DNA from: CAVXDY01 sp963721335
Lineage (GTDB): Bacteria > Actinomycetota > Thermoleophilia > Miltoncostaeales > Miltoncostaeaceae
Length of the DNA stretch: 64,000 nt
Direction: 5' to 3'
Assembly (NCBI GenBank): GCA_963721335.1
Contig: CAVRIV010000008.1
Coordinates: 310,001 to 374,000 of the forward strand
Notes under the pieces: model-generated
The model's input: the letters and a program-made list of their open reading frames with translations, nothing else
The model's database searches: none
Told to the model about the DNA's origin: nothing
Position numbers and translations under genes: made by a program
Shown: in pieces, positions 15,887 to 25,429 of the stretch
Position numbering within the stretch: the first letter of the stretch is position 1
Layout of the letters: each line of letters starts with the position of its first letter

Positions 15887-18094
15887 ATGGCGAAGGAAAT
15901 CGCAGACCTGGGCCTCGAGCTCAGTGCCGGCCGACCCGAGCTCGACGAGCTGATCGCGCAGGTCGCCGAGCGCCATCCGGAGGTCAACGGCGCCGCCCTC
16001 CGGCGGGCGTACGCGTTCGCCGAGGAGCAGCACCGCACCCAGCTGCGCTTCTCCGGGGAGCCGTTCATCACGCACCCCCTCGGGTGCGCGCTCATCTGCG
16101 CGGGGCTCGGCCTCGACGGGACGGCGGTCACCGCGGCCCTGCTGCACGACACGGTCGAGGACACCGACGCCACCATCGACGACATCGAGCGTGAGTTCGG
16201 AGCCGAGGTCGCGGCGCTCGTGGACGGGGTCACCAAGCTCTCGAAGATCCACTTCGACAGCCAGGAGGAGCACCAGGCCGAGAACTACCGCAAGCTGATC
16301 GTCTCGATGTCGAGCGACATCCGGGTGCTGATCGTGAAGCTGGCCGACCGGCTCCACAACATGCGCACGCTCGCCTACATGACCAAGCAGAAGCAGATCC
16401 AGAAGGCCAAGGAGACGCTCGAGGTCTACGCGCCCCTGGCGCACCGGCTGGGCATCAACTCCCTCAAGTGGGAGCTCGAGGACCTGGCCTTCAGCACCCT
16501 GCACCCGAAGCGGTTCGGCGAGATCCAGCAGATGGTCAACCAGCGCCGGCCCGACCGCGAGCAGTTCATCCAGGAGGCCGGGAGCATCCTCGGGCACGAG
16601 CTCGAGGCCGTGGGCATCACCGGCGTCGAGATCACCGGCCGCGCGAAGCACTTCTACTCGATCTACGAGAAGATGACCCGCAAGGGCAAGGAGTTCAACG
16701 AGATCTACGACCTCACCGCGATGCGGGTGCTCGTGGACTCGGTGAAGGACTGCTACGGCGCGGTGGGCATCGTGCACTCGCTCTGGAAGCCGCTGCCCGG
16801 GCGCTTCAAGGACTTCGTGGCCATGCCCAAGCCCAACATGTACCAGAGCCTGCACACCACGGTGCTCGGGCCCGAGGGCAAGCCGCTCGAGATCCAGATC
16901 CGAACCCACGCCATGCACCGGACGGCCGAGTTCGGCGTCGCCGCCCACTGGCTCTACAAGTCGGGGAGCGGAGGCGACCAGCCGGCGTGGGTGTCGCGGA
17001 TGATGGACTGGCAGAGCGAGACGCGGGACCCGGGCGAGTTCATGGAGGCGCTGCGCTCGGACCTCTACTCCGACGAGGTCTTCGTCTTCACGCCCAAGGG
17101 AGAGGTGCGCGACCTGCCGGCCGGGTCGACGCCGCTCGACTTCGCCTACGACGTGCACACCGACGTCGGGCACCGGTGCGTGGGCGCCAAGGTCAACGGG
17201 CGCATCGTGCCGCTCACGTACACGCTCCAGTCCGGCGACTTCGTCGAGATCCTGACCTCGAAGGCCCCGCGGGCCCCGTCGCGCGACTGGCTCACGCTGG
17301 TGAAGACCACCAAGGCCCGCTCCAAGATCAGCCAGTTCTTCCGTCGCGAGCGCCGCGAGGACGCCGAGCACCGGGGCCGCGAGGCCCTGCAGGACCAGCT
17401 CCGCAAGGCGGGCCTGCCGAGCCAGCGGGTCGTCGGGTCGCCGCTGCTCCTCGAGGTCATGAAGGAGATGGGCTTCAGGAAGGCCGAGGAGTTCTACATC
17501 TCGCTCGGCCTCGGCAAGACCCAGGTCCAGACCGTGGTCAACAAGATCCTGCACCGCCTGAAGACCGGGCAGTCCGTGGCCGACGACGCGCCGGTGGCGC
17601 CTGACGCGCGCGGCCGCCGCCCCCCGTCCGCGACGGCGTCGAGCGACCTCGGCATCCAGATCGAGGGCGTCGCCGACGTCCTGGTGCGCCTCGCCAAGTG
17701 CTGCAAGCCGGTGCCGGGCGACGCGATCCTGGGCTACATCTCCCTGGGGCGCGGCATCACGATCCATCGCGAGGACTGCCCCAACGCGCGTGCGCTGAAG
17801 CGGAACCCCGAGCGGTTCACGCCGGTCTCCTGGGGCGGCGTCAACCAGCAGTCCTTTCGAGTAGAGATCGCCGTCGACGCCTGGGACCGGCCGCGCCTGC
17901 TCGAGGATCTCTCGCGGGCGTTCGCCGAGAGCGGGGTCAACATCGTGTCGGCGAACTGCGCGATGGAGGACCAGATGGTCCATGACCGCTTCACGGTCGA
18001 GGTGGGGGACCTGGAGGCGCTGAAGGCGTCGATCCACGCGCTCCGCCAGGTGAACTCGGTCTTCGACGCCTACCGGGTGACGCCGGGCTCCTGA
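15887..18094 (+). CDS. rel: Rel, bifunctional (p)ppGpp synthetase/hydrolase
   Basis: Stringent-response enzyme of 735 residues. Domains in order: HD hydrolase (HxxxHD-type residues around ITHPL and LLHDTVEDTDAT, about 62-96), synthetase (FYSIYEKMTRKGKEFNEIYD and PKPNMYQSLHT), TGS (VFVFTPKGEVRDLPAGSTPLDFAY), a helical/zinc-finger region with CCKPVPGD, and a C-terminal ACT domain. Both catalytic halves look intact. The ATG is six bases after TATCGT (15875-15880), consistent with a leaderless transcript. The 23-bp repeats upstream could regulate it. Confidence 0.96.
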   Translation: MAKEIADLGLELSAGRPELDELIAQVAERHPEVNGAALRRAYAFAEEQHRTQLRFSGEPFITHPLGCALICAGLGLDGTAVTAALLHDTVEDTDATIDDIEREFGAEVAALVDGVTKLSKIHFDSQEEHQAENYRKLIVSMSSDIRVLIVKLADRLHNMRTLAYMTKQKQIQKAKETLEVYAPLAHRLGINSLKWELEDLAFSTLHPKRFGEIQQMVNQRRPDREQFIQEAGSILGHELEAVGITGVEITGRAKHFYSIYEKMTRKGKEFNEIYDLTAMRVLVDSVKDCYGAVGIVHSLWKPLPGRFKDFVAMPKPNMYQSLHTTVLGPEGKPLEIQIRTHAMHRTAEFGVAAHWLYKSGSGGDQPAWVSRMMDWQSETRDPGEFMEALRSDLYSDEVFVFTPKGEVRDLPAGSTPLDFAYDVHTDVGHRCVGAKVNGRIVPLTYTLQSGDFVEILTSKAPRAPSRDWLTLVKTTKARSKISQFFRRERREDAEHRGREALQDQLRKAGLPSQRVVGSPLLLEVMKEMGFRKAEEFYISLGLGKTQVQTVVNKILHRLKTGQSVADDAPVAPDARGRRPPSATASSDLGIQIEGVADVLVRLAKCCKPVPGDAILGYISLGRGITIHREDCPNARALKRNPERFTPVSWGGVNQQSFRVEIAVDAWDRPRLLEDLSRAFAESGVNIVSANCAMEDQMVHDRFTVEVGDLEALKASIHALRQVNSVFDAYRVTPGS

Positions 18095-18104
18095 CGGGTC
18101 CGCT

Positions 18105-18123
18105 GGGGCGTGACGGACGCCCC
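18105..18123 (+). terminator. GC-rich hairpin after rel
   Basis: GGGGCGT and ACGCCCC form a perfect seven-base stem around a five-base loop, starting 10 bases after the rel stop. There is no T tract, so termination would need Rho or be inefficient. Confidence 0.4.
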
Positions 18124-18161
18124 CCGGGGGCGCCCGATCCACCTGCTACGGTGGCTCGCCG

Positions 18162-18923
18162 ATGGAATGGCTCGACCTCGTCGCCCCGTCAGCCGCCATC
18201 CTCGGCCTCTTCGCCGCGATCGGCCTGATCATCGTGGCGGTCCGGCAGGGCCGCGCGATCCGGCGGCTCGAGGAGCGGCTCGCCCGTCAGGGCGAGGCGG
18301 CGACCCCCGCGCCCCTGCAGCGGATCGCCGAGCTCCAGGCGCGCCAGAAGGTCAGCTCGGGCACCCCGAGCCTCGAGCGGCAACTGCGCATGGTGGGCGT
18401 GATCGTGGTCGCCGCGCTGGTGATCGTCCTGGCCATCGGAGGCATCTGGTACCTGTTCGTGCGCGACGACGGCGGATCCGGCTCGACCGCCTCGGAGCCC
18501 CCCGCCTCCACCACCCGGTTGACCGGCACCGCGGCCAACCCACCCGACCCGGTGGACACAACCCTGGTGCCCGAGGACGTGCCGCCGCTGGACGACCCGA
18601 GCCAGTACACGATCGCCGTCTTCAACGCGAGCGGCATCACCGGCGTGGCCCGCACGGTGGTCGCGCCCGCCCTCCAGAACGAGGGCTTCCAGGTCCCCAC
18701 CAACCTGGTCGCCAACCCCCCCGACGGCGCGACCGACCGGCCCGAGTCGGTGGTCATGTGGTCGAAGGGCAACAAGCGCGTCGCCTGGAACGTGGCCAAG
18801 GCCCTCGGCATCAAGCGCGCTCCTCCGATCGACGGGTACACGCCCGAGCAGGTGGGGAACGCGGACGCCGTGGTGCTGGTCGGCAGGGACCTCGCCCCGG
18901 GGGCGACGACCACCACTCCTTGA
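18162..18923 (+). CDS. LytR C-terminal-domain membrane protein
   Basis: A 253-residue protein with an N-terminal membrane helix (AAILGLFAAIGLIIVAV), a short charged coiled coil, a second membrane helix (about residues 75-100), a Ser/Thr/Pro linker and a LytR_C domain (YTIAVFNASGITGVARTVV to about residue 245). LytR_C domains occur in cell-wall glycopolymer-attachment proteins, but the catalytic LCP domain is absent, so an envelope accessory role is inferred. TACGGT (18147-18152) lies nine bases before the ATG, again consistent with a leaderless mRNA. Confidence 0.8.
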   Translation: MEWLDLVAPSAAILGLFAAIGLIIVAVRQGRAIRRLEERLARQGEAATPAPLQRIAELQARQKVSSGTPSLERQLRMVGVIVVAALVIVLAIGGIWYLFVRDDGGSGSTASEPPASTTRLTGTAANPPDPVDTTLVPEDVPPLDDPSQYTIAVFNASGITGVARTVVAPALQNEGFQVPTNLVANPPDGATDRPESVVMWSKGNKRVAWNVAKALGIKRAPPIDGYTPEQVGNADAVVLVGRDLAPGATTTTP

Positions 18924-18954
18924 CGCTCGTTGCGGGATGCCGGGGCCGGTCGGT

Positions 18955-18984
18955 TTGCCAGTACCCGCCCGCGGGGAGTACGGT
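18955..18984 (+). promoter_or_regulatory. Candidate sigma70-type promoter
   Basis: TTGCCA (18955-18960) and TACGGT (18979-18984) are separated by 18 bases and lie about 55 bases upstream of the zinc-ribbon gene. Only the hexamers support it. Confidence 0.45.
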
Positions 18985-19040
18985 CGCACCTGCGAAAACA
19001 TCGTGCCGATCAGCACGAATTTGAAGAAGGGGGGCCGTAC

Positions 19041-19334
19041 ATGACCGTGTACTCGGGCTCCGACGCATCCCAGGCGCGAGCCGAGCTTCGGCGCCTTCAT
19101 CTCTCCCGGCACCTCGTGTACTCGTGCCGGTTCTGCCGCGAGGCGGTGCGCGTGCTGAGCGCCGCATACCTCCCCGAGGAGTGCCCCACGTGCGGGGCGT
19201 CCACCTGGGAGGAGCAGGAGCGCTGCGGGAGCTGGGCAGGCTGCGAAGGGGTCCGCCGGCCCGGCCTGCGCTCCCGGGCCCATTGCCAGCTCTGCGGCTA
19301 CAGCGTCTGGACCCTGGTGGGCGACCGGCCCTGA
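19041..19334 (+). CDS. Small multi-zinc-ribbon protein
   Basis: A 97-residue protein with three cysteine pairs or clusters: SCRFCREAV, ECPTCGAS and a C-terminal set that includes CGSWAGC and HCQLCGYSVW. This implies two zinc-binding ribbons. No enzymatic motif is present; it may bind nucleic acid or a protein partner. The ATG has a strong GAAGAAGGGGGG ribosome-binding stretch about eight bases upstream. The last 37 bases overlap the 3' end of hyuB on the other strand. I do not recognise the family. Confidence 0.75.
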   Translation: MTVYSGSDASQARAELRRLHLSRHLVYSCRFCREAVRVLSAAYLPEECPTCGASTWEEQERCGSWAGCEGVRRPGLRSRAHCQLCGYSVWTLVGDRP

Positions 19335-20881
19335 CCCGGGCCGGTGGCGTCGGATGACTCCGCGGGCGGGGGCCCATGCCCCCCGCCCCCGGGCGTCTCG
19401 ATGCCGAGGACGTCGCCGGCTCGGACGAAGCCGAGCCACTTGGCCGGCAGCGTCTCGTCGTTCAGCGAGGTGCGCCCCGGGGAGCCGTCGTGGCCTCCCT
19501 GCCGTCCCGCGGGGCCCCGGCGCCGGCGCTCGGCGATGACCGAGGCCTCCGCGTTGACCAGCAGGCGGATGCGCCGCTCCACGCCGTCGCCGCCGCGGTG
19601 CCGTCCGGCTCCGCCCGAGCCGCGCCGCAGGCGGTAGGCCTCGACGCGCAGCGGGTAGGCGGTCTCGAGGGCCTCGACCGGCGTGTTGAGGGTGTTGCTC
19701 ATGGCCACGTGCACGCCCGACGGGCCGTCCGCGCGTCCGGAGGCGCCCTGCCCGCCGCCCAGCGTCTCGTAGTACGTGAACCCGGCGCCGCCCAGGGTGA
19801 GGTTGTTCATCGTCCCCTGCCCCTGGGCGGGGACGTCGATCGCGGCTCCCAGGGCCGCGGTGACGGCGTCGACGATGCGGCTGGAGGTCTCGACGTTGCC
19901 GCCCGCCACGGCGGCCGGCGGGCGGGCGTTGACCAGGGTGCCCTCGGGCGCCCGCACCTCCACCGGCGCGAACGCGCCGGCCGAGGCGGGGATGTCCGGA
20001 TCGGTCACGCACCGCACCACGAAGTAGACCGCCGAGCGCGTGACGGCCGGCGGGCAGTTGCAGTTGCCGGGGCCCTGCGCGTCGGTGCCCTCGAAGTCCA
20101 CGACCATGCGGTCGCCCGCGATCGTCACGGCGACCCGGATCCAGAGGTCGTCCTCGGTGACCCCGTCGCCCTCCAGCGCCTCGGCCGCCTCGTACCGGCC
20201 GTCCGGCATCTCGGCGATCGCGGCGCGGGTGCGCCGCTCGGCGTAGTCCAGCAGCGCCCCGAAGGCCTCGCGCACCCGGCCCGTTCCGTGGCGCGCGGCG
20301 ACCTCGGCCAGCCGCCGCTCGGCCAGGCGGTGGGCGGCGAGCTGGGCGCGCAGGTCGCCCTCGCGCTCGCCGGGGGCGCGGCTGTTGGCGAGCACCAGGT
20401 TGACCACGTCCGACACCGGCGCGCCGTCGCGCACGATCCGCACCGGCGGGATCACCAGGCCCTCCTGGAGCAGGTCGCGCGAGCCCGCGGGCATGCTCCC
20501 CGGCGCCATCCCGCCCACGTCGGCGTGGTGGGCGCGGGTGACCGCGTAGGCGGCCGTGCCTCCGTCCAGCGGCAGCGCCGAGATCATCGTCAGGTCGGGC
20601 AGGTGGGTGCCGCCCCGGTAGGGGTCGTTCACCAGCCAGACCTCCCCGGGCGCCGCGCCGCGCTCGCGGGCGGCGGCCACGGCCTCGGGCATCGCGCCCA
20701 GGTGGACGGGGATCGAGGCCGACTGGACCACCATGCGGCCCTCGCCGTCGAAGATCGCCGTGCTGCAGTCGCGCCGCTCCACGATGTTGGGGCTGAAGGC
20801 GCTGCGCACCAGAGCGGCCTCCATCTCCTCGGCCACCGCGCGCAGGGCGTTGGCCATCACCTGGAGCGACACCGGGTCCAT
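19298..20881 (-). CDS. hyuB: HyuB, hydantoinase B/oxoprolinase-family subunit
   Basis: The 527-residue protein starts DPVSLQVMANALRAVAEEME and carries VNDPYRGGTHLPDLTMI, RAHHADVGGMAPGS and the C-terminal glycine-rich GIETPGGGGHG, all typical of the HyuB (N-methylhydantoinase B) family. With HyuA it forms an ATP-dependent amidohydrolase acting on hydantoins, 5-oxoproline, or (in acetone/acetophenone carboxylase relatives) a different substrate. The ATG overlaps the hyuA stop by one base. The substrate cannot be assigned, as no dedicated transporter or third subunit is adjacent. Confidence 0.92.
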   Translation of the reverse strand: MDPVSLQVMANALRAVAEEMEAALVRSAFSPNIVERRDCSTAIFDGEGRMVVQSASIPVHLGAMPEAVAAARERGAAPGEVWLVNDPYRGGTHLPDLTMISALPLDGGTAAYAVTRAHHADVGGMAPGSMPAGSRDLLQEGLVIPPVRIVRDGAPVSDVVNLVLANSRAPGEREGDLRAQLAAHRLAERRLAEVAARHGTGRVREAFGALLDYAERRTRAAIAEMPDGRYEAAEALEGDGVTEDDLWIRVAVTIAGDRMVVDFEGTDAQGPGNCNCPPAVTRSAVYFVVRCVTDPDIPASAGAFAPVEVRAPEGTLVNARPPAAVAGGNVETSSRIVDAVTAALGAAIDVPAQGQGTMNNLTLGGAGFTYYETLGGGQGASGRADGPSGVHVAMSNTLNTPVEALETAYPLRVEAYRLRRGSGGAGRHRGGDGVERRIRLLVNAEASVIAERRRRGPAGRQGGHDGSPGRTSLNDETLPAKWLGFVRAGDVLGIETPGGGGHGPPPAESSDATGPGQGRSPTRVQTL

Positions 20882-22803
20882 CAGCGGTCGCGCTCCATCA
20901 CGATCGCGCCGACGGCGTCCGCGCGGGCCGTCCAGCCCTGGCCCACCCAGCAGGTGGCGCCCTCCATCGGGATGACGGCCGGCCCGCGCACGGGCTCGCC
21001 GGGCTCGCCGGTGGGGAGGTCCGGCGGCGAGCCGGGGAGCTCGGCGGCCAGGCGCAGGGTCACGGCCTCGACCGGGCGCCCCGGATCCGCGTCGCCGTAG
21101 CGGGTCCGGTGGGCCTCGTGGAAGGTGGCGGCCAGCTCCTCGTCGGGGCGCTCCGGGTCCCACGCGACGGTCAGGGAGTGGCTCTGGCCCACGTAGCGGC
21201 AGTCGGCGGACGCCCGGTGAACGGCTCCCGGAAGCTCCCTCCGGGCGCGCTCGGCCAGGGGGGAGAGCAGCGGGCCCAGCGGCGTCGCGCCGCCCACGCG
21301 CACGAGCACGGTCTGCACGTGGTCGCGCCGCTCGCCCGCCACCACCAGCCCGAGCGCCGCGAGGACTCCGGCGGCGGGCGGAGCCACCACGCGGCTCATG
21401 CCGAGCTCGTCGGCCACGGGGCAGGCGTGCAGCGGGCCCGCTCCCCCGAACGCGATCAGCGTCGCCTCGCGCGCGTCCTCCCCCCGCTCGACGCTCACCA
21501 GGCGCAGCGCCCGGACCATCTCCTGCACCGCCACCTCCACGATCCCGAGCGCGCAGTCCTCCGGGGACATGCCGAGGGTCGAGGCCAGACGCCCCACCGC
21601 CGCCTCGGCCAACGCCGGGTCGAGCCGGATGCGCCCCCCGAGGGGGACGTCGGTCGGCAGCCGCCCCAGCACCACGTTCGCGTCGGTGACGGTGGGGCGG
21701 TCGCCGCCCAGGCCGTAGGCCGCCGGGCCGGGCCGGGCCCCGGCCGACTCGGGCCCCACCCGGAGCGCGCCGCCGGAGTCCGCCCAGGCCACGCTGCCGC
21801 CGCCGGCGGACACCGTGGCCACGTCCAGCATCGGCAGGTGCAGGGGGTGGCCGGCGATCACGGTCCGGGCCGTGCGGGCCGGGGCCCCGTCGCGCACCAG
21901 TGCGACGTCGCACGAGGTGCCGCCCATGTCGAAGGTGAGCGCCAGCGGGCGGTCCTCGCGGGCCGCGAGGTGCGCGGCTCCGATCACGCCCCCGGCCGGG
22001 CCGCTCAGCACCGTCCAGGCCGCGTGCTCGGCGGCCACGTCGATGGGCAGGACCCCTCCGCTCGACTGCATGATCGCGGGGGCGGGCAGCCCCGCGTCGC
22101 CGGCCCGCGTCGCCAGCCGGCGCAGGTAGGCGCGCAGCACCGGGGTGAGGTAGGCGTTGACCGCGGTGGTCGAGAGCCGCTCGTACTCGCGGATCTCCGG
22201 GAGCACCTCGTGGGAGGCGCTCACGTGCACGTCCGGCAGGGCGGCCCGGAGGGCCTCGGCCACCTCGCGCTCGTGCTCCGGGTGGGCGAACGAGAACAGC
22301 AGGCCGAGGGCCACCGACTCGCCGCCGTCGGCCCGCACGGCCTCCACCACGCGCGCCACCGATGCCCCGTCGAGCGGCGTGATCACTCCCTCGGGGCCGC
22401 ACCGCTCGCGCACCTCGTGGGAGCGCTCGTGGGGCACGAGCGGCGGCGGATGATGGGCGTCCAGGCGGTAGAGGTGCGCGCGGTTCTGACGGCGCAGCTC
22501 GAGCAGGTCGCCGAACCCCTCGGTGGCCACCAGCGACGTGCGGGCGCCCTTGCCCTCCAGCAGCGCGTTCGTGCCCACGGTCATCCCGTGGCGGAAGCCC
22601 GCGACATCCGTCGGGCCGAGCCCGGCGCGCTCCAGGGCGATCAGCACGGCGGCGACGACCGCCTCGCTCTGGTCGTCGGGCGTGGTGGGCAGCTTGGCCG
22701 TGATCAGGCGGCCGCCGTGCACGACGGCCGCGTCGGTGAAGGTGCCGCCCACGTCCACGCCCACCAGGGCGCCTTCCGGGCCTCCGCGGCCTGCCTCTAT
22801 CAT
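20881..22803 (-). CDS. hyuA: HyuA, hydantoinase A/oxoprolinase-family subunit
   Basis: A 640-residue member of the ASKHA-like HyuA family. The N-terminal nucleotide-binding motif GVDVGGTFTDAAVV is followed by RHGMTVGTNALLEGKGA, SGPAGGVIGAAHLA, TFDMGGTSCDVAL and FGGAGPLHACPVADELG. Lengths of about 640-690 are usual. It is the first gene of the hyuAB operon, divergent from the secreted-protein gene with only 29 bases between start codons, so a shared regulatory region is likely. No mutation in key motifs is seen. Confidence 0.93.
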   Translation of the reverse strand: MIEAGRGGPEGALVGVDVGGTFTDAAVVHGGRLITAKLPTTPDDQSEAVVAAVLIALERAGLGPTDVAGFRHGMTVGTNALLEGKGARTSLVATEGFGDLLELRRQNRAHLYRLDAHHPPPLVPHERSHEVRERCGPEGVITPLDGASVARVVEAVRADGGESVALGLLFSFAHPEHEREVAEALRAALPDVHVSASHEVLPEIREYERLSTTAVNAYLTPVLRAYLRRLATRAGDAGLPAPAIMQSSGGVLPIDVAAEHAAWTVLSGPAGGVIGAAHLAAREDRPLALTFDMGGTSCDVALVRDGAPARTARTVIAGHPLHLPMLDVATVSAGGGSVAWADSGGALRVGPESAGARPGPAAYGLGGDRPTVTDANVVLGRLPTDVPLGGRIRLDPALAEAAVGRLASTLGMSPEDCALGIVEVAVQEMVRALRLVSVERGEDAREATLIAFGGAGPLHACPVADELGMSRVVAPPAAGVLAALGLVVAGERRDHVQTVLVRVGGATPLGPLLSPLAERARRELPGAVHRASADCRYVGQSHSLTVAWDPERPDEELAATFHEAHRTRYGDADPGRPVEAVTLRLAAELPGSPPDLPTGEPGEPVRGPAVIPMEGATCWVGQGWTARADAVGAIVMERDR

Positions 22804-22832
22804 CGCGCCCACTCTACGCAGGCCCGCCCGCC

Positions 22833-23926
22833 GTGCCGGGAGCCGCCCGTTCGCATCGTCCCCATCGTCGCCGCGGTCCTCGCCGCGGCCACCACACCGG
22901 CTGCGGCCGTCCCCGCCCTCGTCGCCCCGCCCGGCGGGCTGCTGCGGGCGCCTCCGGCGGTTCTGTCGCCCGGGCCGCCCAACGGCGACCTGACGGCGGG
23001 CCTGGAGGGGTGGGACGTGCAGGGCCGCGAGGCGCCGGCCTCCCTGGCCCCCGCGCCCGGGGTGCGCCTGCGCGCCAACACGACCCTGGTCTCGCCGCCG
23101 CTGGTGATCCCCGCCGGAGCCCAGTCGCTGCTCCTGACCGTCCGCGCACCGACGGGCGCCGCGCTGCTCCAGGTGCGCGCCCGGCCGGTGGAGGGCGGCG
23201 CCGAGATCGCACTCGGGACGCTGGAGCCGGGCATCGCGGCCCGCCCCCGGGCGGTGGGGGTGGCGGCCCTCGCCGGGCGCGCGGTGCGCATCGTCCTCGA
23301 CCCGGTTCCGGCTCTCGGGGCGTCGCTCGACATCCTCGCCGCGGGACCCGTGCTGGCACCGCTGCCCGGCTGGACCGTCGCGCGCGGCGCCCTCGAGCCG
23401 GCGGGGACCGCCCGCCGGCGCGCCGTGCGCGTGGCCGACGGCGTGCTCGAGCTGCGGTCCCCGGTCTTCGCGCCGGGTCCGGGGGCGCGCGAGCTGATCC
23501 TCGCCGTCCGCGGCGAGGGCTCTCTGCGTTTGAGGGCGGGGGGGCGCCCGGCGACGGCACAGGCCTCGGCCGCCTGGCGCGACGTGAGGGTGCCGGTCGG
23601 ACGGGGTCAACGCACCCTGCACGTCGTGGCCGACCCGGGACCCGCCGGGCTCGAGCTGCGCGACCTCGGCCTGGTGCGGCGGCGCACCCTCATCCAGGGG
23701 CTCTCGGTGACGCGCACCGGTGCGCGGGTCGCCGTGCGCGGCCGGCTGGGCGCCGGCCGGGGGCGGCCTCCTGGTGGAGGTGCGCGACCCCCGGGGCCGT
23801 CGGCTGGGGAGGGCGCGGTCGTCATCGTCGGGCCGTTTCATCGTGCGGGGGCGGACGACGGCGAACCGCATCAGCGTCGCGGCTCCCGGGGACCGCACCC
23901 GCGATCGGCAGTACGCCGAAGCCTGA
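22833..23926 (+). CDS. Secreted hypothetical protein (apparent frameshifts)
   Basis: The N-terminal sequence IVPIVAAVLAAATTPAAAVPA looks like a signal peptide. The body of about 360 residues is beta-rich, with repeated Arg/Val/Gly-rich strands (SVTRTGARVAVRGRLGAG, then LLVEVRDPRGRRLGRA) resembling Ig-like or carbohydrate-binding modules of actinobacterial exoproteins. Two frame changes are needed: one just after the GTG at 22833 (no start codon exists in the signal-peptide frame) and one in the G-run near 23755-23765. I do not recognise a catalytic motif. It is divergent from hyuA. Confidence 0.55.
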
Positions 23927-23936
23927 GGGCGCTTCC

Positions 23937-24626
23937 CTAGAAGCCCTGGACGGTCGGCCGCACCAGGATGTCGTTGACGTCAACGTGGGGCGGCTGGTCG
24001 ATCGCGAACATCACGACCCGGGCGACGTCGTCGGCGGTGAGCTGGGCGCCGCCCACCGGCGAGTCGTAGAAGGGCGTCTCGACGGTGCCGGGCGAGATCT
24101 GGGTGACGCGCACCCCCGACCCGTCCAGCTCCTGCCGCGCGGCCTCGGCCATGGCGGACACCGCCCACTTGGTGCACGAGTAGAGGGAGCCCGGGACGAC
24201 CTTGTGCCCCGCCACCGACCCGGTCAGCAGCAGGTGGCCGCGCGCGGCGCGGAGGGCGTCGATGCAGGCGCGCACGGTGAGCGCCGCTCCGTACACGTTG
24301 GTGAGGATCATCTCGCGCCAGTGCTCGGGCGACTCCTCGAGGAACCCCCGCCTCGCGCCGAAGCCGGCGTTGGCGAACGCCACGTCGATCCGGCCGAAGC
24401 GCGCGAGAGCCTCGGCGACCATCGCCTGCTGCGCGTCCCAGTCGGTCACGTCGCACGGCACCGCCAGGACGGCGTCCGGCCCGCCGAGCTCGTCGCGCAG
24501 GGCGTTCAGCCGGTCCGCCGACCGCGCCGCGAGCACCAGGTGGTCTCCCGCGGCCGCCGCGGCCCGGGCGGTGGCGGCGCCGATCCCGCTCGAGGCCCCG
24601 GTGATGAGGACGACGCGCCCGGCCAT
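23937..24626 (-). CDS. Short-chain dehydrogenase/reductase
   Basis: A classical SDR of 229 residues with the cofactor motif TGASSGIGAATA, the structural motif FANAGFGA, Ser in LLTGSVAG and the catalytic pair in YSCTKW. Residues after the second strand (ARSADR) suggest NADP preference. The ATG at 24626 is chosen over upstream codons because it begins the family homology. It lies six bases after the SPOR-like gene and ends 10 bases from the convergent secreted protein. The substrate is unknown. Confidence 0.88.
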   Translation of the reverse strand: MAGRVVLITGASSGIGAATARAAAAAGDHLVLAARSADRLNALRDELGGPDAVLAVPCDVTDWDAQQAMVAEALARFGRIDVAFANAGFGARRGFLEESPEHWREMILTNVYGAALTVRACIDALRAARGHLLLTGSVAGHKVVPGSLYSCTKWAVSAMAEAARQELDGSGVRVTQISPGTVETPFYDSPVGGAQLTADDVARVVMFAIDQPPHVDVNDILVRPTVQGF

Positions 24627-24631
24627 GCCCG

Positions 24632-25429
24632 TCAGCCCTCGATCCGCCGCGCGTAGGCGCCGGGCCACGCGGAGCCCAGGCGCGAGACCTGAGCGGCCGC
24701 CGCCGACCGGGTGTCGTAGACGCCGGAGTAGACCACCCAGTAGCCGGGCCGCAGCGGCGGGTAGTCGGTGGAGGAGAGCACGCCGGCGGGCTGGCCGGAC
24801 GACGAGACCCGCGCCTTGGCGGCCCGGGCGTCCGACTCGTCGCGCACTGACGAGAGGATGGCGGTCCAGCCCGTCTCGCCCGCCGGCCAGTCCGAGTCCC
24901 CCGAGGCGGCCGGGCCCGTCGTGGTGGTCGGCGGGGCCGACTCGGTGGTCGGCGCCGATGCCGGCGGGCCCGTGACCGTGTCGAAGCCCGTGGTCGTCCC
25001 GGTTGTGGAGGGGGTGGTCGGAGTCGTGAGCGACGTATCGGGCGGGAGCGCGCCCGTGGTGGGGCCCGTGGGAACCGTGCCGGGGGGGAAGACGGGCACG
25101 GTGCCACCCGGTGTGGTGGCCGTGATGGTCGCGCCGCCGCCGGAGCCGTCGTCACTCGACACGGCGTAGGCCAGCGCCCCGGCTCCGAGGCCCAGGACGG
25201 CCACCGCCACGGCCGCGATCACCGCCGTGCGCCGGCCGTGGCCGAACCGCGGGGCGAGCGGAGTGGGGGAGCCGCACTCCAGGCAGTAGGTCTGGTCGGG
25301 CTCGAGGGTCGCGCCGCAGACCTCGCAGGTCGGCGGCTCCGGAGGAGCCGGCGGCTCGGCGCCCTGGGGCTCGGCCCCCTCGGGCTCGCCGCCGGGCTCG
25401 GGCTCGCCGGTGGTGGGCTCCTCGCTCAC
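24632..25429 (-). CDS. Zinc-ribbon membrane protein with a SPOR-like C-terminal domain
   Basis: A 265-residue protein. After an acidic Pro-rich N-terminus comes a zinc ribbon (CEVCGATLEPDQTYCLECG, about 35-55), a single membrane helix (VIAAVAVAVLGLGAGALAYAV), a long Thr/Pro linker and a C-terminal SPOR-like fold (WTAILSSVRDESDARAAKAR, then YWVVYSGVYDTRSAAAAQVSRL). SPOR domains bind denuded peptidoglycan at division sites. The GTG overlaps the upstream zinc-ribbon gene (GTGA), so the two are coupled. A role in envelope sensing or division is inferred. Confidence 0.75.
   Translation of the reverse strand: MSEEPTTGEPEPGGEPEGAEPQGAEPPAPPEPPTCEVCGATLEPDQTYCLECGSPTPLAPRFGHGRRTAVIAAVAVAVLGLGAGALAYAVSSDDGSGGGATITATTPGGTVPVFPPGTVPTGPTTGALPPDTSLTTPTTPSTTGTTTGFDTVTGPPASAPTTESAPPTTTTGPAASGDSDWPAGETGWTAILSSVRDESDARAAKARVSSSGQPAGVLSSTDYPPLRPGYWVVYSGVYDTRSAAAAQVSRLGSAWPGAYARRIEG

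Noticed and set aside
19376..21100. Large + strand open frame opposite hyuB
   Set aside because: It is an antisense frame of a clear HyuB protein, His/Arg/Gly-rich and without any motif; a common artefact at this GC content.
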